Shown: positions 24,322-34,251, counted from the stretch's first letter. The stretch: 35,100 bases of DNA from Cyanobacteria bacterium UBA2566 (GCA_002340255.1 DDLS01000030.1:1-35100), one strand, 5' to 3'. Made by a program: numbers and translations. Notes: generated from the sequence alone by a model not told the origin.

Positions 24322-24396
24322 ACATATCCGTGTCCATGCTCCTTTCAACTCCGCTCAGGGAGAGCTTTTCTCGCGTCTCCATGTTCCACAATTCCC

Positions 24397-25530
24397 TCAA
24401 AGAGGCTGTTGCAATTGGGACTCTAGGGGGCGATCGCCTACAATTTGTAAACCCTTAAAATCTTCTTTAAGGCTACCCGACCAATCTTCTGGAGGCCAAA
24501 AGACCCAACGACTGCCGATAGGGAGTTGCTTGAGGCGATCGCTATTTTGAGTGAGTACAATTAAGGGTAAATTGGGTAAATTACGCGCCTGTTCGCCAAA
24601 GGTAGTTCCCGCAAGGCTCTCTAAGACGACTTGATAACCTTGAATAAGTCCCGTATACGCGGTCCAGAGTTTAACATTCATTTGCCGCCGGGAAGCGTGG
24701 AAATAGAGAGAAGCCGCAGCAATAACGGCTTGTTCAAAGGTTTCTGGATGCCAAGCAAACTCCGTATCGAGAGCAATCACTACATCGTCACCACCAGCCA
24801 TAATTTCCAATTCTCTCACCCTTAAGTCTCCATAGCGGGCGCTGGTACGCCAGTGAATTAGCCTTAAGGGATCTCCAGTGCGATAAGGGCGTAAGGATCG
24901 AGTCAGACCTTCTGTGGCATTTTGTACCCCCTGATGGTCGCGTTTAAATTTGGGGCTTTGGTCTTGTCCTAGGTCATCAATCAGGGGACAAGTTCGCAGG
25001 GGCAACACTTGGGGATAAACAATCGCCGTGGCAGGGGCTTCTCGGCGACGGCGACACCAAAATAACCCTAAAGGGGCGGCTGTTCTAAGCTGTAGAGTAC
25101 TCCAACGATAAATTCCTCTTTTTTGGGTCGGTCGATCGTAAATCCACTTGTAGGCGCTGTGAGCGGGGATATGGGCGATCGCTGTGGTTTGGGGAGGACT
25201 GAGGACAAAGGGCAGCAGGTCTTGAACTTGGAGCAGGGTTTTGGGTTGGTTGGTGCAATTTTCGATATCGAGTTCAAGGGTGAGACGATCGCCAGCGCTG
25301 ATGGGGCGAATGCGACGGCGATGGATCTTTAGGCCGCGTAGCGATCGCACGGGTAAAATAGCAGCCATAAACAGCAGAGCGGCGATAATACCACTCATCA
25401 CATACAACCATCCCACCATGGTATTGGTCGCTGCCCCAAAGAAAAAGACCATCAGAGCGCCCAGCAACCATCCGGCGTAGGCTGGGTTTACCCATTTTCT
25501 CTCTAACCAATCGGCGATCGCCTGTATCAC
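24397..25530 (-). CDS. DUF58 domain-containing membrane protein
   Basis: A 377-residue protein with two hydrophobic segments at about residues 18-35 and 38-60, and the rest outside the membrane. The DUF58 signature RPYRTGDPLRLIHWRTSARYGDLRVRELE spans about residues 216-244. Upstream is an Ig-like beta region (SAGDRLTLELDIENCTNQPKTLL), and downstream a von Willebrand A-like fold begins VVIALDTEFAWHPETFEQAV. DUF58 proteins usually go with a MoxR-type AAA+ ATPase and VWA/transglutaminase genes; none is visible in this window. The function is unknown. The gene is 110 bases upstream of the HD gene and probably in the same transcript. Confidence 0.88.
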   Translation of the reverse strand: MIQAIADWLERKWVNPAYAGWLLGALMVFFFGAATNTMVGWLYVMSGIIAALLFMAAILPVRSLRGLKIHRRRIRPISAGDRLTLELDIENCTNQPKTLLQVQDLLPFVLSPPQTTAIAHIPAHSAYKWIYDRPTQKRGIYRWSTLQLRTAAPLGLFWCRRRREAPATAIVYPQVLPLRTCPLIDDLGQDQSPKFKRDHQGVQNATEGLTRSLRPYRTGDPLRLIHWRTSARYGDLRVRELEIMAGGDDVVIALDTEFAWHPETFEQAVIAAASLYFHASRRQMNVKLWTAYTGLIQGYQVVLESLAGTTFGEQARNLPNLPLIVLTQNSDRLKQLPIGSRWVFWPPEDWSGSLKEDFKGLQIVGDRPLESQLQQPL

Positions 25531-25580
25531 GCTCTTACTCCTGAATCATTTCCCCCTTATCCTTTATAGCGCTTCTGGAG

Positions 25581-25676
25581 ATGGGGAGACGCGTGGATGG
25601 GGAGACGCGGAGATGGGGAGACGCGGAGATGGGGAGAGACGGAGATGGGGAGAGACGGAGATGGGGAGAGACGGAG
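25581..25676. repeat. Tandem array of six 16-base units
   Basis: Six units of ATGGGGAGACGCGGAG or the variant ATGGGGAGAGACGGAG run without gaps from 25581 to 25676; the first three carry the GACGCG form and the last three the GAGACG form. It lies between the HtrA-type gene and the DUF58 gene, both on the minus strand. A related short stretch is at 19471-19500. Confidence 0.85.
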
Positions 25677-25738
25677 ATACAGCTCCAGAAAACTGTAAAA
25701 CGGTTTTCCCTATTGCCTATTGCCTATTACCTAGCGCT

Positions 25739-26734
25739 CTAAAATTCAACCAAGACTTCGGCAATTCTCCGATTGCGTCGCACGGTGAGCAACATGGAGT
25801 GGGGACGGGTTTCAAGAAAGCCAATGAGGTCATTAACTCCTCGCAAACGACGGTGATTAATCGCTAACAGACGATCGCCAGGTCGAAAACCAATATCTGC
25901 GGCTAAAGAACCCCGTTCTACTTCTAATACAATTAAATCCTGATCGACAGTTACGCCTAAACGGGGACGATCGGAAAAGCGATCGCGGCTATTGCCGTTA
26001 TCTGGAGGATAATTTGGATTGCGTCGAGCCACACTATCATCCGGAAAGCCAGGAGCGCGTTGATTGCCATTGGCGACAATAAACTCGCGGGCAATGGAGG
26101 CATTGGTGGCAAAGCCGATACCGCTATTGGTTCCATCTCGACTTAAAATAGCTTTATTGACTCCGATGAGTTCCCCACGGGAGTTGAGTAGGGGACCGCC
26201 TGAATTACCGGGATTAAGCGCTGCATCGGTTTGTAGGTCTCCGTTTTCCGGGTCGATGCGACTGAGGATACCTGTGGTAATGGTGCCAGAAAGGCCAAAA
26301 GGACTACCAATCGCATAAACTTGTTGACCGACTTGTACGCCTTGGCGATTGGCGATCGGGATGGTGGGCAGAGTATCATTGGTTTGCAGACGAACTAAGG
26401 CTAAATCGTTGCGGCGATCGACTGCAATGACATAACCCTGATATCGTTGTCCTTGGGCTGTTCTCACCTCCACCCTTCCCCGTCTCGCTTCAGAAACCAC
26501 ATGCTCATTAGTCAACACTAAACCATCGGAGCGCACAATACTCCCAGAACCTGAACCTCGTCCAGCTTTAATCGTCACTACCGCAGGACTCGCTTGGTTA
26601 TAGACTTGAATCCGCGTTTGTTCTTCGCCACTAAATTGAGCCAGTATGGATGCTTCGGGTAGACTCAGTGCGGGTGGGGTGAATATCAATCCCGCTGCTA
26701 GGGTGGACAGGAATAAAGTTTTTGGTTGAATCAT
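25739..26734 (-). CDS. HtrA/DegP-type trypsin-like serine protease with PDZ domain
   Basis: A 331-residue exported protease. An N-terminal signal peptide of about 25 residues (KTLFLSTLAAGLIFTPPALS) is followed by a trypsin fold with H78 (LTNEHVV), D110 (RRNDLALVRL) and S178 (NPGNSGGPLL), all intact. A short PDZ-like region occupies about residues 250-331 (RLGVTVDQDLIVLEVERGSLAADIGFRPGDRLLAI). The usual bacterial HtrA has one or two PDZ domains and about 400-450 residues; this is a compact form with a single one. The Arg-rich loop between protease and PDZ (PNYPPDNGNSRDRFSDRPR) is unusual. Likely role is periplasmic protein quality control. It is separated from the DUF58 gene by the 16-base tandem array. 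Confidence 0.92.
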   Translation of the reverse strand: MIQPKTLFLSTLAAGLIFTPPALSLPEASILAQFSGEEQTRIQVYNQASPAVVTIKAGRGSGSGSIVRSDGLVLTNEHVVSEARRGRVEVRTAQGQRYQGYVIAVDRRNDLALVRLQTNDTLPTIPIANRQGVQVGQQVYAIGSPFGLSGTITTGILSRIDPENGDLQTDAALNPGNSGGPLLNSRGELIGVNKAILSRDGTNSGIGFATNASIAREFIVANGNQRAPGFPDDSVARRNPNYPPDNGNSRDRFSDRPRLGVTVDQDLIVLEVERGSLAADIGFRPGDRLLAINHRRLRGVNDLIGFLETRPHSMLLTVRRNRRIAEVLVEF

Positions 26735-26848
26735 GGTTCTTTACCCAGAGTTGGCAATCCTTCTTGAATGGATGACACACGATGGTGCTGATAGTTTCCT
26801 AATAGTCTGCGTCAGATGTTCTCTGAATTAGCGATCGCCGTTTAGAAA

Positions 26849-27637
26849 CTACGACAATAAAGAATCGGGATCGATATTTAATTGTCGTAGTTTCTCACGG
26901 AGTTGTTGTAAATCTGATTCTGCACTCTCTGCTCTTTGCTGTTGGCGATCGCATTCCGATTCTGCACTCTCTGCTCTTTGTTGTTGCTTTTCCTTATCCT
27001 GACGCTCCCTTTCTAGCTCTAGTTCTGCACTCTTTACTTTCTCTTCTGGAGTCGGATAACGATTTCCCTTTTCATCATACCAATAGAGCCATTCTCTGGT
27101 TATTCCTTGATTCGTCCCTCGCTCTCTACCGATCCCTAAATTCAGTTGGGATAACCATATGGGTTCCCCAGACAATAATTGATATTTACCCCCTTTAAGT
27201 TGATAAACTTCCAATCTCTGTTGCTCTGTCGGCAAGGGATTATAGATTACATAGTAAAGAACGCCCAGTTGGGCATATTTTTGTTTTTTCTCGGCATATT
27301 CTCCCCTTTGGGTTTTCGAGACTACCTCTAACACTAGAGTGGGAACTTGTCTCTCTTTCCAGAGAACATAAGATAAGCGTAAACCTTCATCAATAATTCT
27401 GGGGACACCAATACTCAAAAATCCATCAGGGACAATTGCCGGTTGGTTTGGATCGGTGTAAACTCCCATATCTACACCAAAAAACCAATCCATGCGCTCT
27501 GACCAAATTGATGCCAGCATCGCTTTGAGTAGAGTCGGAATTAAATCTTGCAGTTCATTATCCACAGGAGTCTCGTCTGAGTCGGGCAAATCCTCCGCCG
27601 AGGGGTAGTAATCTCTAGGATGGTATTGGAGGTGCAT
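26849..27637 (-). CDS. Uma2-family (DUF820) nuclease-like protein with coiled-coil tail
   Basis: A 262-residue protein of the Uma2 group, which has a PD-(D/E)XK nuclease-like fold. The acidic motifs are PDGFLSIG with D71 and LVLEVVSKTQRGEYAEKKQKY with E104 and K108 or K117. YYVIYNP completes the strand. Residues about 195-255 form a charged coiled coil containing the sequence QQQRAESAES twice. The DNA of this part is a direct repeat: 26916-26944 matches 26958-26986 with one mismatch, at a 42-base period. Uma2 proteins are very numerous in cyanobacteria and their role is not settled. It starts 26 bases after the stop of the SF1 helicase-like gene on the same strand, so the two are probably co-transcribed. 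Confidence 0.8.
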   Translation of the reverse strand: MHLQYHPRDYYPSAEDLPDSDETPVDNELQDLIPTLLKAMLASIWSERMDWFFGVDMGVYTDPNQPAIVPDGFLSIGVPRIIDEGLRLSYVLWKERQVPTLVLEVVSKTQRGEYAEKKQKYAQLGVLYYVIYNPLPTEQQRLEVYQLKGGKYQLLSGEPIWLSQLNLGIGRERGTNQGITREWLYWYDEKGNRYPTPEEKVKSAELELERERQDKEKQQQRAESAESECDRQQQRAESAESDLQQLREKLRQLNIDPDSLLS

Positions 27638-27663
27638 AAGTCGATCGGGATTTTCTCTTTATT

Positions 27664-30600
27664 TTATCTTCCTTTGAATTTGAAGCACAGTTGATGTTCG
27701 GCAATATTGAGGAATAATTGGGCTGGATCGCCGGGTTCTAAGCGTCCTTCATAGCTAGCATTAAAGCAACTAAAGATGAGGGGTTCATTGCCAGAACCTT
27801 TCATAGACATGGTTTTAAACAATAGGCTAGAGTTGATTAAATCGACCCGCAGGCGATCGCCACTGAGAATATCGGCAATTAACACTTGTTTGACCATTGG
27901 AGTAACCTTAATCACGAGATTTTTAATGGAGAACCACAGTACTCCATGGCTAATTTGCTTCACTTCTACCTCTTTGGGTAAGCCTAAAATTTCGACCGGG
28001 TCAATATTCTGCTCGTTAGTCATCGGCTTATCTAAAGAGCGTTCAACCGATTGATTTGCAGGAGCTGTATTAGTAACTTCTGGAACAGGAGGGAGATTTT
28101 TCTGCTGGGGCTGGGGAGGGGAAGGACGGTGTTGGGGAGCAGAGGGAGGAGTTGCTGATACCGTATCTAGGGGGATTTTCCAACTGCGGGATTTTTGTGC
28201 TAGTTCCGAGCGAATACGGATCAGGCGGTTGGTTTTGCCCTTGGTGGTGTAATAGTCTTCCTGTTTTTTCTTGGTGGCTAACCAGCGCGTGCGGGCAAGC
28301 TGTTGGGTGTTGGTGGGATAATTGCCCTCGCAGAAGGTTTGATAAAAGTCTAGGGTAACTCCCAAACCGCCGATTTTTTCCAGGGCAATGCCCACCTGTT
28401 CCATCAACAGATAATTTTGCCAGTTGGATTGACCTAGAAACTGGTCTTTAATTAAATATTCGTAGCGTTGGCGATCGGGAATTGAGAGGCGATTGGGATG
28501 CAAATTAGAATGGGCTAATTCATAAATCACTACCGCCAAAACTTGAGTTTTTTCGACAAGATCGGTTAACCGTTCGCGAGTGCATTGTTCAAAAACTTCC
28601 GGTAATTCTGGCCAAGATTCCCGACGGATTAAATATTGTAGCCATAGGGGTAAAACTTGGCGCTGTTCTCTGGGATCGGAAATCTGGTCAAAACAGCGCT
28701 TTAGGGCTTCAGTATCGTCTAAATACAGATAAGCCATAAAGGCATGATAGTAAGAGTTCTGATTTTCTAAAATAGGAGCAATATAGCGTAACCAGGCGGG
28801 GTCTTTGGGAGATCCCGCTTCATTCCAAGCCTGATAAATGAGATGTTCGAGATCGGAATGACTCTTGGTTGGGGTCGATCCTCTAGCACTTGAAGCCAGT
28901 TTCAGATATTCTAAGCCTTCGGGAAGTCCAACTAATTGGGATTTGGCAAGATAATATTCCCGTTGTTCAGTTGCTTGAGCAGAGGTGAAACAATCTACGG
29001 CTTCTTGATACGCTTTTCCACGATAGAAGCAAAGTCCGGCTGAAGTGAGTAGACCTGGATATCCAGCATCTGATAAAGCTTGCAGAACTTCACCGACATT
29101 GTACCAAATGGCGGGTTGTAAGGTACTTTCGTCGTTAATTTCTTCGATGTTTTGCTGATAGGTTTTGATTGCCGTTGCCCATTGGGGACTAAAACGATGT
29201 TGCTCTAAAATTTGGGTCTGATTATGGTGATAAACTTGTAATGCCTGGGTGAGGGTTTGTATGGCTTCCTGGTCAAATTCTGAGACCATGAAGTTAATCA
29301 GAGGTTGTTCGAGGCTATGGCGATCGCTAAGTTCCGGGCGATCGGCCACATCCTGATACCATTGATATAAGTCAGCCCAACAGGAGCCTTGCCAAAAACA
29401 ATCCCAAGCTTCTTCTTCTTCTCCCAGTTGCCAAAATTCTGACCCAGCTCTTTGATACTGTTGTTCAAATTTGAGCGCCCAAGCTTCACAAAGATGTCCT
29501 TCTTCTAAATTACCAATGGTTCGATAATATTGTTTGGCTCGCCGTAATAGTTTGGGATCTTGGGCGTTTAAGCCTTCGGTTTTAAGGGTGAGAGCAACGG
29601 AGAGTAAATCATCTTCTTGCAAATTCTTCGCACTTTCATCCGTTCCGGTTTGCAAAAATTGTATCCGTTGTTGCCAGTCCTGGAGATTTTTCACTCGTCC
29701 CCAATGGGTTTCTACGTGATGAGGATCGTTGATCTGATCCCATAGGGTGCGATCGCCCCAGGGGGTATCGACGACAAATAAGCGTTCAATGGCGCGACTA
29801 GCTGCCACATAGAGCTTATTAAAGAAATATTCTACTTCAATGCTCAATTCGGGGCGATCGGCTTCTAGGAGCGTCCAAAACCGGTGATGACAGGCTTCCC
29901 CAAATTTGTACAAAATCACCCGCTTAAATTCGAGTCCTTTGGCGGCGATCGCACTGAGGACATTTTTGGGCGGCTCCCCATCACTCCACCCTTCAATCAC
30001 TTCAGATAAGACTTCATCCTCTTGGATATAGGCAATTTCTCCCCCTTCTTCACAGGGAATAATGATAATTGTATTTTGGATATATTCCTTGAATACTTCC
30101 CGGGGTAAATTGTCTTCTAAAATAAATTTTTCCGGTAATAGTTGTCCTTGCTTCCAGACTCTTTGAGGCTTTAGATCTCGGTGATTAAACAAGAGATAGC
30201 GCCAGAATTGAATCAAGTTATTGAATTTTACAATCGGAGCGTATGAACGGTAGTTACATTCTAATTCTTGGAAATTCATTTCTAACCCCAATTGACGGGT
30301 GGGATCGAGTTGAATCACCACTTCACTATAAAATGCGGCCTTAAAACTATCCCAGCGAAATCCCGTTGGATTCAGGGTTTGAAACGGATCGCCTGCAAAC
30401 ACAAAGGGAAAGTTTTCTAGGGTTTGATATCCCAGATCGTAGCGAGAAAAAATAGAGAGTCTTAAAATTAATTGTAGCTCAATACGGGTAAAATCCTGGG
30501 ATTCATCACAGAAAATGGCGGTATAGCGGGCTAAATCCAAGGGCAGTTGCAAGACCTGTTTAATTAAGTCCTGATCGTCCCAGTATCCGGATTCTTGTGC

Positions 30601-32106
30601 TTTTCTCTGATACCAATTTTGCCAAAGGGTATAAATATCTTTAAACTCTTGAATGGGAACGGTTCGTTCCTTACGTGGAACTTCAAACTCGTAGTCCTCT
30701 AAGGTCATCTCTTCTAAGCTATATCCCTTAATGAACGTGCGAATGACATGCCAACACCGTTCGGGGGAGTAATGGTGGGCGGTGGGGAGGGGACAGTGCT
30801 GATATAAGACCTTAAATTGATGAAAGGAAATATAGCGGTCTAAGGCAAACTTTTCGGTATATTCTGGGGGTAAAAGGTTAAGCAAAAAACGCTGGAAAGG
30901 TTTAAAAAAATGCCGAATATTGGGAATCGGATCGTCGTTGGTTTGTTGGGAAACAAAGCGATGATGAAATTTTAATAGTTTTTGGACTCGGTCTTTGGCA
31001 ACCTCTAGCAGACGCTCATTGTAGGTTAAAAATAGGGGATTGCCAGGTAAAAGGCGATCGCCATAATAATAGAATTTGCGATAGCAATAGTCGGCAAACA
31101 GATAAAAGAGGAGCGTCGATTTACCACTCCCCGCTTGTCCGTTTAAGAACAAGGGAAGAGCGTGATTGCCCGGTGTTGAGACAAGGTTTAAGAGGCTCTC
31201 CTCTTCCGCAGACAGGGCTAAATTCACCTTTGGGGAACCCTCAAGGATTAGCCAATCCTCATGGGCGAGCAAATAATTGGGATAGGCTCGGCGAGCTAGG
31301 GCAGTAATGGAATTGAGGTTGAAATGGCCGTTCAGATAATTGACAGTTTGATTGTAGAGATAGGTGCGATCGCCAATAGCACTGATTTCCTCGGGCGTGG
31401 GATAATGGGAAAAGGGACACAGTAGAAACAGAATCGACGACGATTGATCCCCACAGACAATCCGACTAAAGAGAATATAGCGATCGCCTGCTCCATAAAG
31501 CAACACTCCCGGCCACTCAGTCGTCTGTTCCGTCGATTGGGGACTCTGAATCACTTCGACTAATTGGGTATACTGGGAAGCGTGCGATCGCATCGCTGCA
31601 CTACTTAACTCCCCAAACCAAATTTCACTCTCATAAATTAACGCACCCTGGTTTTCCCGTTTCCATCCTGGAGGTTCTAACCAGGGTAATAAATCCGGGT
31701 TTTCCTGTACCAATGGCCGTACCCGATGGGGAACCAACTCTAAATTGTGTTGACCCAATAGCCAATTCTCCAATTCCCCAGGTTGAATCTGAAGATCGAG
31801 ATACTGCTGGCCAAACCCTTCCCGGTCTCTAAGAAAATGTTCATAGTCTTTTGCTCCCCGCTTGAGGATATCAAGCAACACCAAAACATCCTCCCCCGCA
31901 CCTTCCCCCTGCACCCGTACCATGCGAGCAATCAAGCGATAATTATGGTCAACCTTGCGCTTGAGATAAGGATACAGGCGCTTGAAATGAGCTTGGGCTT
32001 GATCGACACTCTGAGGCAACAGTTCATCACAGAATCGATTAATGTGGGTCTCCAGATTATGCTGCTTGGCTTTGTGCTTAACTTGATCTGTGCGATAAAC
32101 GTACAT
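27664..32106 (-). CDS. Very large SF1 (UvrD-like) helicase-related protein with unknown flanking domains
   Basis: A 1480-residue protein. Residues 1-300 are an N-terminal domain without a match I recognise. The core (about 310-790) has the SF1 motifs: Walker A GQAGSGKST (323-331, K329), Walker B/II CDESQD (533-538), motif III AGDPFQT near 572-578, motif IV ECNYRS near 617, motif V AAKGLEFKRVILYKF near 720-735 and motif VI YVAASRAIERL with R771. Residues about 800-1330 are helical with TPR-like pieces; a Pro/Gln-rich linker follows, and a C-terminal beta-rich segment ends the protein. The core layout recalls the TRANK1-like branch of UvrD helicases with repeats. It is the longest gene here, and its partner is the Uma2 gene just downstream. 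A role in DNA repair or antiphage defence is inference. Confidence 0.75.
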   Translation of the reverse strand: MYVYRTDQVKHKAKQHNLETHINRFCDELLPQSVDQAQAHFKRLYPYLKRKVDHNYRLIARMVRVQGEGAGEDVLVLLDILKRGAKDYEHFLRDREGFGQQYLDLQIQPGELENWLLGQHNLELVPHRVRPLVQENPDLLPWLEPPGWKRENQGALIYESEIWFGELSSAAMRSHASQYTQLVEVIQSPQSTEQTTEWPGVLLYGAGDRYILFSRIVCGDQSSSILFLLCPFSHYPTPEEISAIGDRTYLYNQTVNYLNGHFNLNSITALARRAYPNYLLAHEDWLILEGSPKVNLALSAEEESLLNLVSTPGNHALPLFLNGQAGSGKSTLLFYLFADYCYRKFYYYGDRLLPGNPLFLTYNERLLEVAKDRVQKLLKFHHRFVSQQTNDDPIPNIRHFFKPFQRFLLNLLPPEYTEKFALDRYISFHQFKVLYQHCPLPTAHHYSPERCWHVIRTFIKGYSLEEMTLEDYEFEVPRKERTVPIQEFKDIYTLWQNWYQRKAQESGYWDDQDLIKQVLQLPLDLARYTAIFCDESQDFTRIELQLILRLSIFSRYDLGYQTLENFPFVFAGDPFQTLNPTGFRWDSFKAAFYSEVVIQLDPTRQLGLEMNFQELECNYRSYAPIVKFNNLIQFWRYLLFNHRDLKPQRVWKQGQLLPEKFILEDNLPREVFKEYIQNTIIIIPCEEGGEIAYIQEDEVLSEVIEGWSDGEPPKNVLSAIAAKGLEFKRVILYKFGEACHHRFWTLLEADRPELSIEVEYFFNKLYVAASRAIERLFVVDTPWGDRTLWDQINDPHHVETHWGRVKNLQDWQQRIQFLQTGTDESAKNLQEDDLLSVALTLKTEGLNAQDPKLLRRAKQYYRTIGNLEEGHLCEAWALKFEQQYQRAGSEFWQLGEEEEAWDCFWQGSCWADLYQWYQDVADRPELSDRHSLEQPLINFMVSEFDQEAIQTLTQALQVYHHNQTQILEQHRFSPQWATAIKTYQQNIEEINDESTLQPAIWYNVGEVLQALSDAGYPGLLTSAGLCFYRGKAYQEAVDCFTSAQATEQREYYLAKSQLVGLPEGLEYLKLASSARGSTPTKSHSDLEHLIYQAWNEAGSPKDPAWLRYIAPILENQNSYYHAFMAYLYLDDTEALKRCFDQISDPREQRQVLPLWLQYLIRRESWPELPEVFEQCTRERLTDLVEKTQVLAVVIYELAHSNLHPNRLSIPDRQRYEYLIKDQFLGQSNWQNYLLMEQVGIALEKIGGLGVTLDFYQTFCEGNYPTNTQQLARTRWLATKKKQEDYYTTKGKTNRLIRIRSELAQKSRSWKIPLDTVSATPPSAPQHRPSPPQPQQKNLPPVPEVTNTAPANQSVERSLDKPMTNEQNIDPVEILGLPKEVEVKQISHGVLWFSIKNLVIKVTPMVKQVLIADILSGDRLRVDLINSSLLFKTMSMKGSGNEPLIFSCFNASYEGRLEPGDPAQLFLNIAEHQLCFKFKGR

Positions 32107-32371
32107 GAACTTAATTGGGTTCAGAGAGTAGGAATAGTTTAAATTCTAGTGGATCGTTAATTCCCCTGTCGTTACCCTGATAGGAAGATACTCAGGACAA
32201 GCAACGAGTCGGCAGTGGGGAGTAAGAACAACCTAAGATTTAATCTAATCTTTGATTTTTATGTGATTCAGATCACCAATATTTGGTGCTTTATACCCTT
32301 ATAGTTAAGAAATATTCTCAATAGATACCAATACTCCCAATCTTCATTTGCGATAATAGAGTAATCTAACT

Positions 32372-34087
32372 ATGACTTATTTTTTAGATCGGAATCGTCG
32401 CGCCATTGCTCTATATCGCAATGTACCCGTTACAGCCCTCACCATCCTTAGTGCAATTTTCGCGATGATTCTTGCTTCTGCGACTTGGCAATGGGAGCGG
32501 CGCGAATTGAGAAACAGCTTACAGATTCAAGCCGATCGTCTTCAACATTCCTTAGAACAACAATTCTCTACTCAACAAAAAATCCGTCCAGAGCAGATTG
32601 AAAAGCTGACCTCAAGTGAATTAATTCAGGCATTACTAGAACACTCCCTACGGGGGCTGAATCTAACCGAGCTAGAGATTTATTTTTGGCAAGGTAACCT
32701 GAAACAAGAGCTAGAACCCGTAGCGCTCTATAAAGTGAATGAGCGATTATTTGTCAACAATCTTGAGGAAAACCCTCCAAGTCTAATTGGTCGGGGGTGG
32801 TTATGTCCAGAATTTGCCCCTCCGACGAGTTCAGCCTCTGGGCAAGCATTTCGTCAACTGCGGCGATCGCGAAATTCCGTGACGCTACCCTGTCAGCGAT
32901 CGCTAAAGGTGAGCGATCGTGAAATTTCTTGGTTGCTGATCCCCACTGCTCAATACATTGCCCCCGATCAATATTGGCGGACTTGGAGCATCATTATCGG
33001 CAGTACAGCTTTAATTACCTTTCTGAGCATTTATCTCAGAGCTTCTCAGCGCTACATGCTACAGATTGAACAACTCCTCAGAAAGCAAACGGAGAAAGCC
33101 AATACTCTACAAGAGACTTTAACTGAATTACAAAACACTCAAGCCATGCTCGTTCACAGCGAACGCATGTCGGCGTTGGGCCAAATGTTAGCGGGTATCA
33201 TTCATGAAATCAAGAACCCCCTCCATTTTCTCGGGGGTAACTTAGTGCCACTTCAAGACTACTGCGAATCTCTTTTAACCCTCCTCAAGTTATATCAAGA
33301 ATATTATCCCGAACCAGTCGAAGCCATTGTTGACTATAGTGAGGAATCCGATCTCGAATTTATGATGGAAGACTTTCCAGATTTACTCAAGTCCATGAAG
33401 GTGGGAACCGAACGCATCGCCCAGATTGTTCAATCCATGCGGACTTTTTCTCATGTTGATGAATCTACCATGAAACCGGTAGATATCCATGAAGGTTTAG
33501 ACAGTACTTTATTGATCTTATACAATCGATTAAAAGCCAAAGATTATCGTTCTGAAATTGCAGTCATCAAAGAATATGGAGAGATTCCGAAAGTCGAGGG
33601 TTACAGTGGGCAAATCAACCAAGTGTTTCTGAATATTATCGCCAATGCAATTGATGTACTCGATGAGCGAAGCAAAAAACAGAAAGAGCAGGACATTTAT
33701 CTCGAAAAAGGTCAAATTAAAATTCAAACTTCTGTGGCAAGAGAAAACCAAGTGCAAATCAAAATTGTTGACAATGGCTCAGGAATGTCTGATGAAGTAA
33801 AAGCGAAAATATTTGAACCATTCTTCACTACAAAATCTGCGGATAAGGGAACCGGTTTAGGGATGTCGATTAGCTATAAAATAATTGTTGATAAGCACAG
33901 TGGTAAGCTATTGTGCCAGTCTAAAATGGGAGAAGGAACCACTTTCTCGATCAATCTACCGATATCGCGATCGCCATCCCCAAGTAAAGTTGGATCTCAA
34001 TCCCTATCTGCAACTCAACTCAATACGTGCAACTATGCTATCGTGCTAGGCGCTAGTCATGGATCATCTCCATTGGTCACCAGTTAA
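32372..34087 (+). CDS. Membrane-bound sensor histidine kinase
   Basis: A 571-residue kinase. Two membrane segments, about residues 22-41 and 205-223, enclose a periplasmic sensor domain. The HisKA-like segment has GIIHEIKNPLHFLGG with H278. The ATPase domain shows the N box NIIANAIDVL, the G1 box VDNGSGMSD, the F box EPFFTTKSADKGTGLGMSIS, and closes near residue 540, before a Ser-rich tail. The periplasmic part contains a stretch (about 135-185) with Arg/Ser/Gln-rich sequence and, at DNA level, three HIP1-like GCGATCG sites within about 60 bases. No response regulator is next to it. The AT-rich upstream region is shared with the divergent helicase gene. Confidence 0.9.
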   Translation: MTYFLDRNRRAIALYRNVPVTALTILSAIFAMILASATWQWERRELRNSLQIQADRLQHSLEQQFSTQQKIRPEQIEKLTSSELIQALLEHSLRGLNLTELEIYFWQGNLKQELEPVALYKVNERLFVNNLEENPPSLIGRGWLCPEFAPPTSSASGQAFRQLRRSRNSVTLPCQRSLKVSDREISWLLIPTAQYIAPDQYWRTWSIIIGSTALITFLSIYLRASQRYMLQIEQLLRKQTEKANTLQETLTELQNTQAMLVHSERMSALGQMLAGIIHEIKNPLHFLGGNLVPLQDYCESLLTLLKLYQEYYPEPVEAIVDYSEESDLEFMMEDFPDLLKSMKVGTERIAQIVQSMRTFSHVDESTMKPVDIHEGLDSTLLILYNRLKAKDYRSEIAVIKEYGEIPKVEGYSGQINQVFLNIIANAIDVLDERSKKQKEQDIYLEKGQIKIQTSVARENQVQIKIVDNGSGMSDEVKAKIFEPFFTTKSADKGTGLGMSISYKIIVDKHSGKLLCQSKMGEGTTFSINLPISRSPSPSKVGSQSLSATQLNTCNYAIVLGASHGSSPLVTS

Positions 34088-34251
34088 GCTCAAAATCCTT
34101 AGTGTTAAGTACCCAAGACAAAAGGCGTAAGAAAGCACAATTATCTTATGCTAGTGCAATGAAACATCCATTGGATTGACAACGAAGAAAAAAATGTTGG
34201 TGTTCATACATCATTCAAATCTTCCAGAAAAAATGAAGAAAAGTAGAAAAA

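Noticed and set aside
25613..25867. 84-codon plus-strand ORF through the tandem array
   Set aside because: The first part is only the translation of the 16-base repeat, and the rest lies antisense to the HtrA-type gene.
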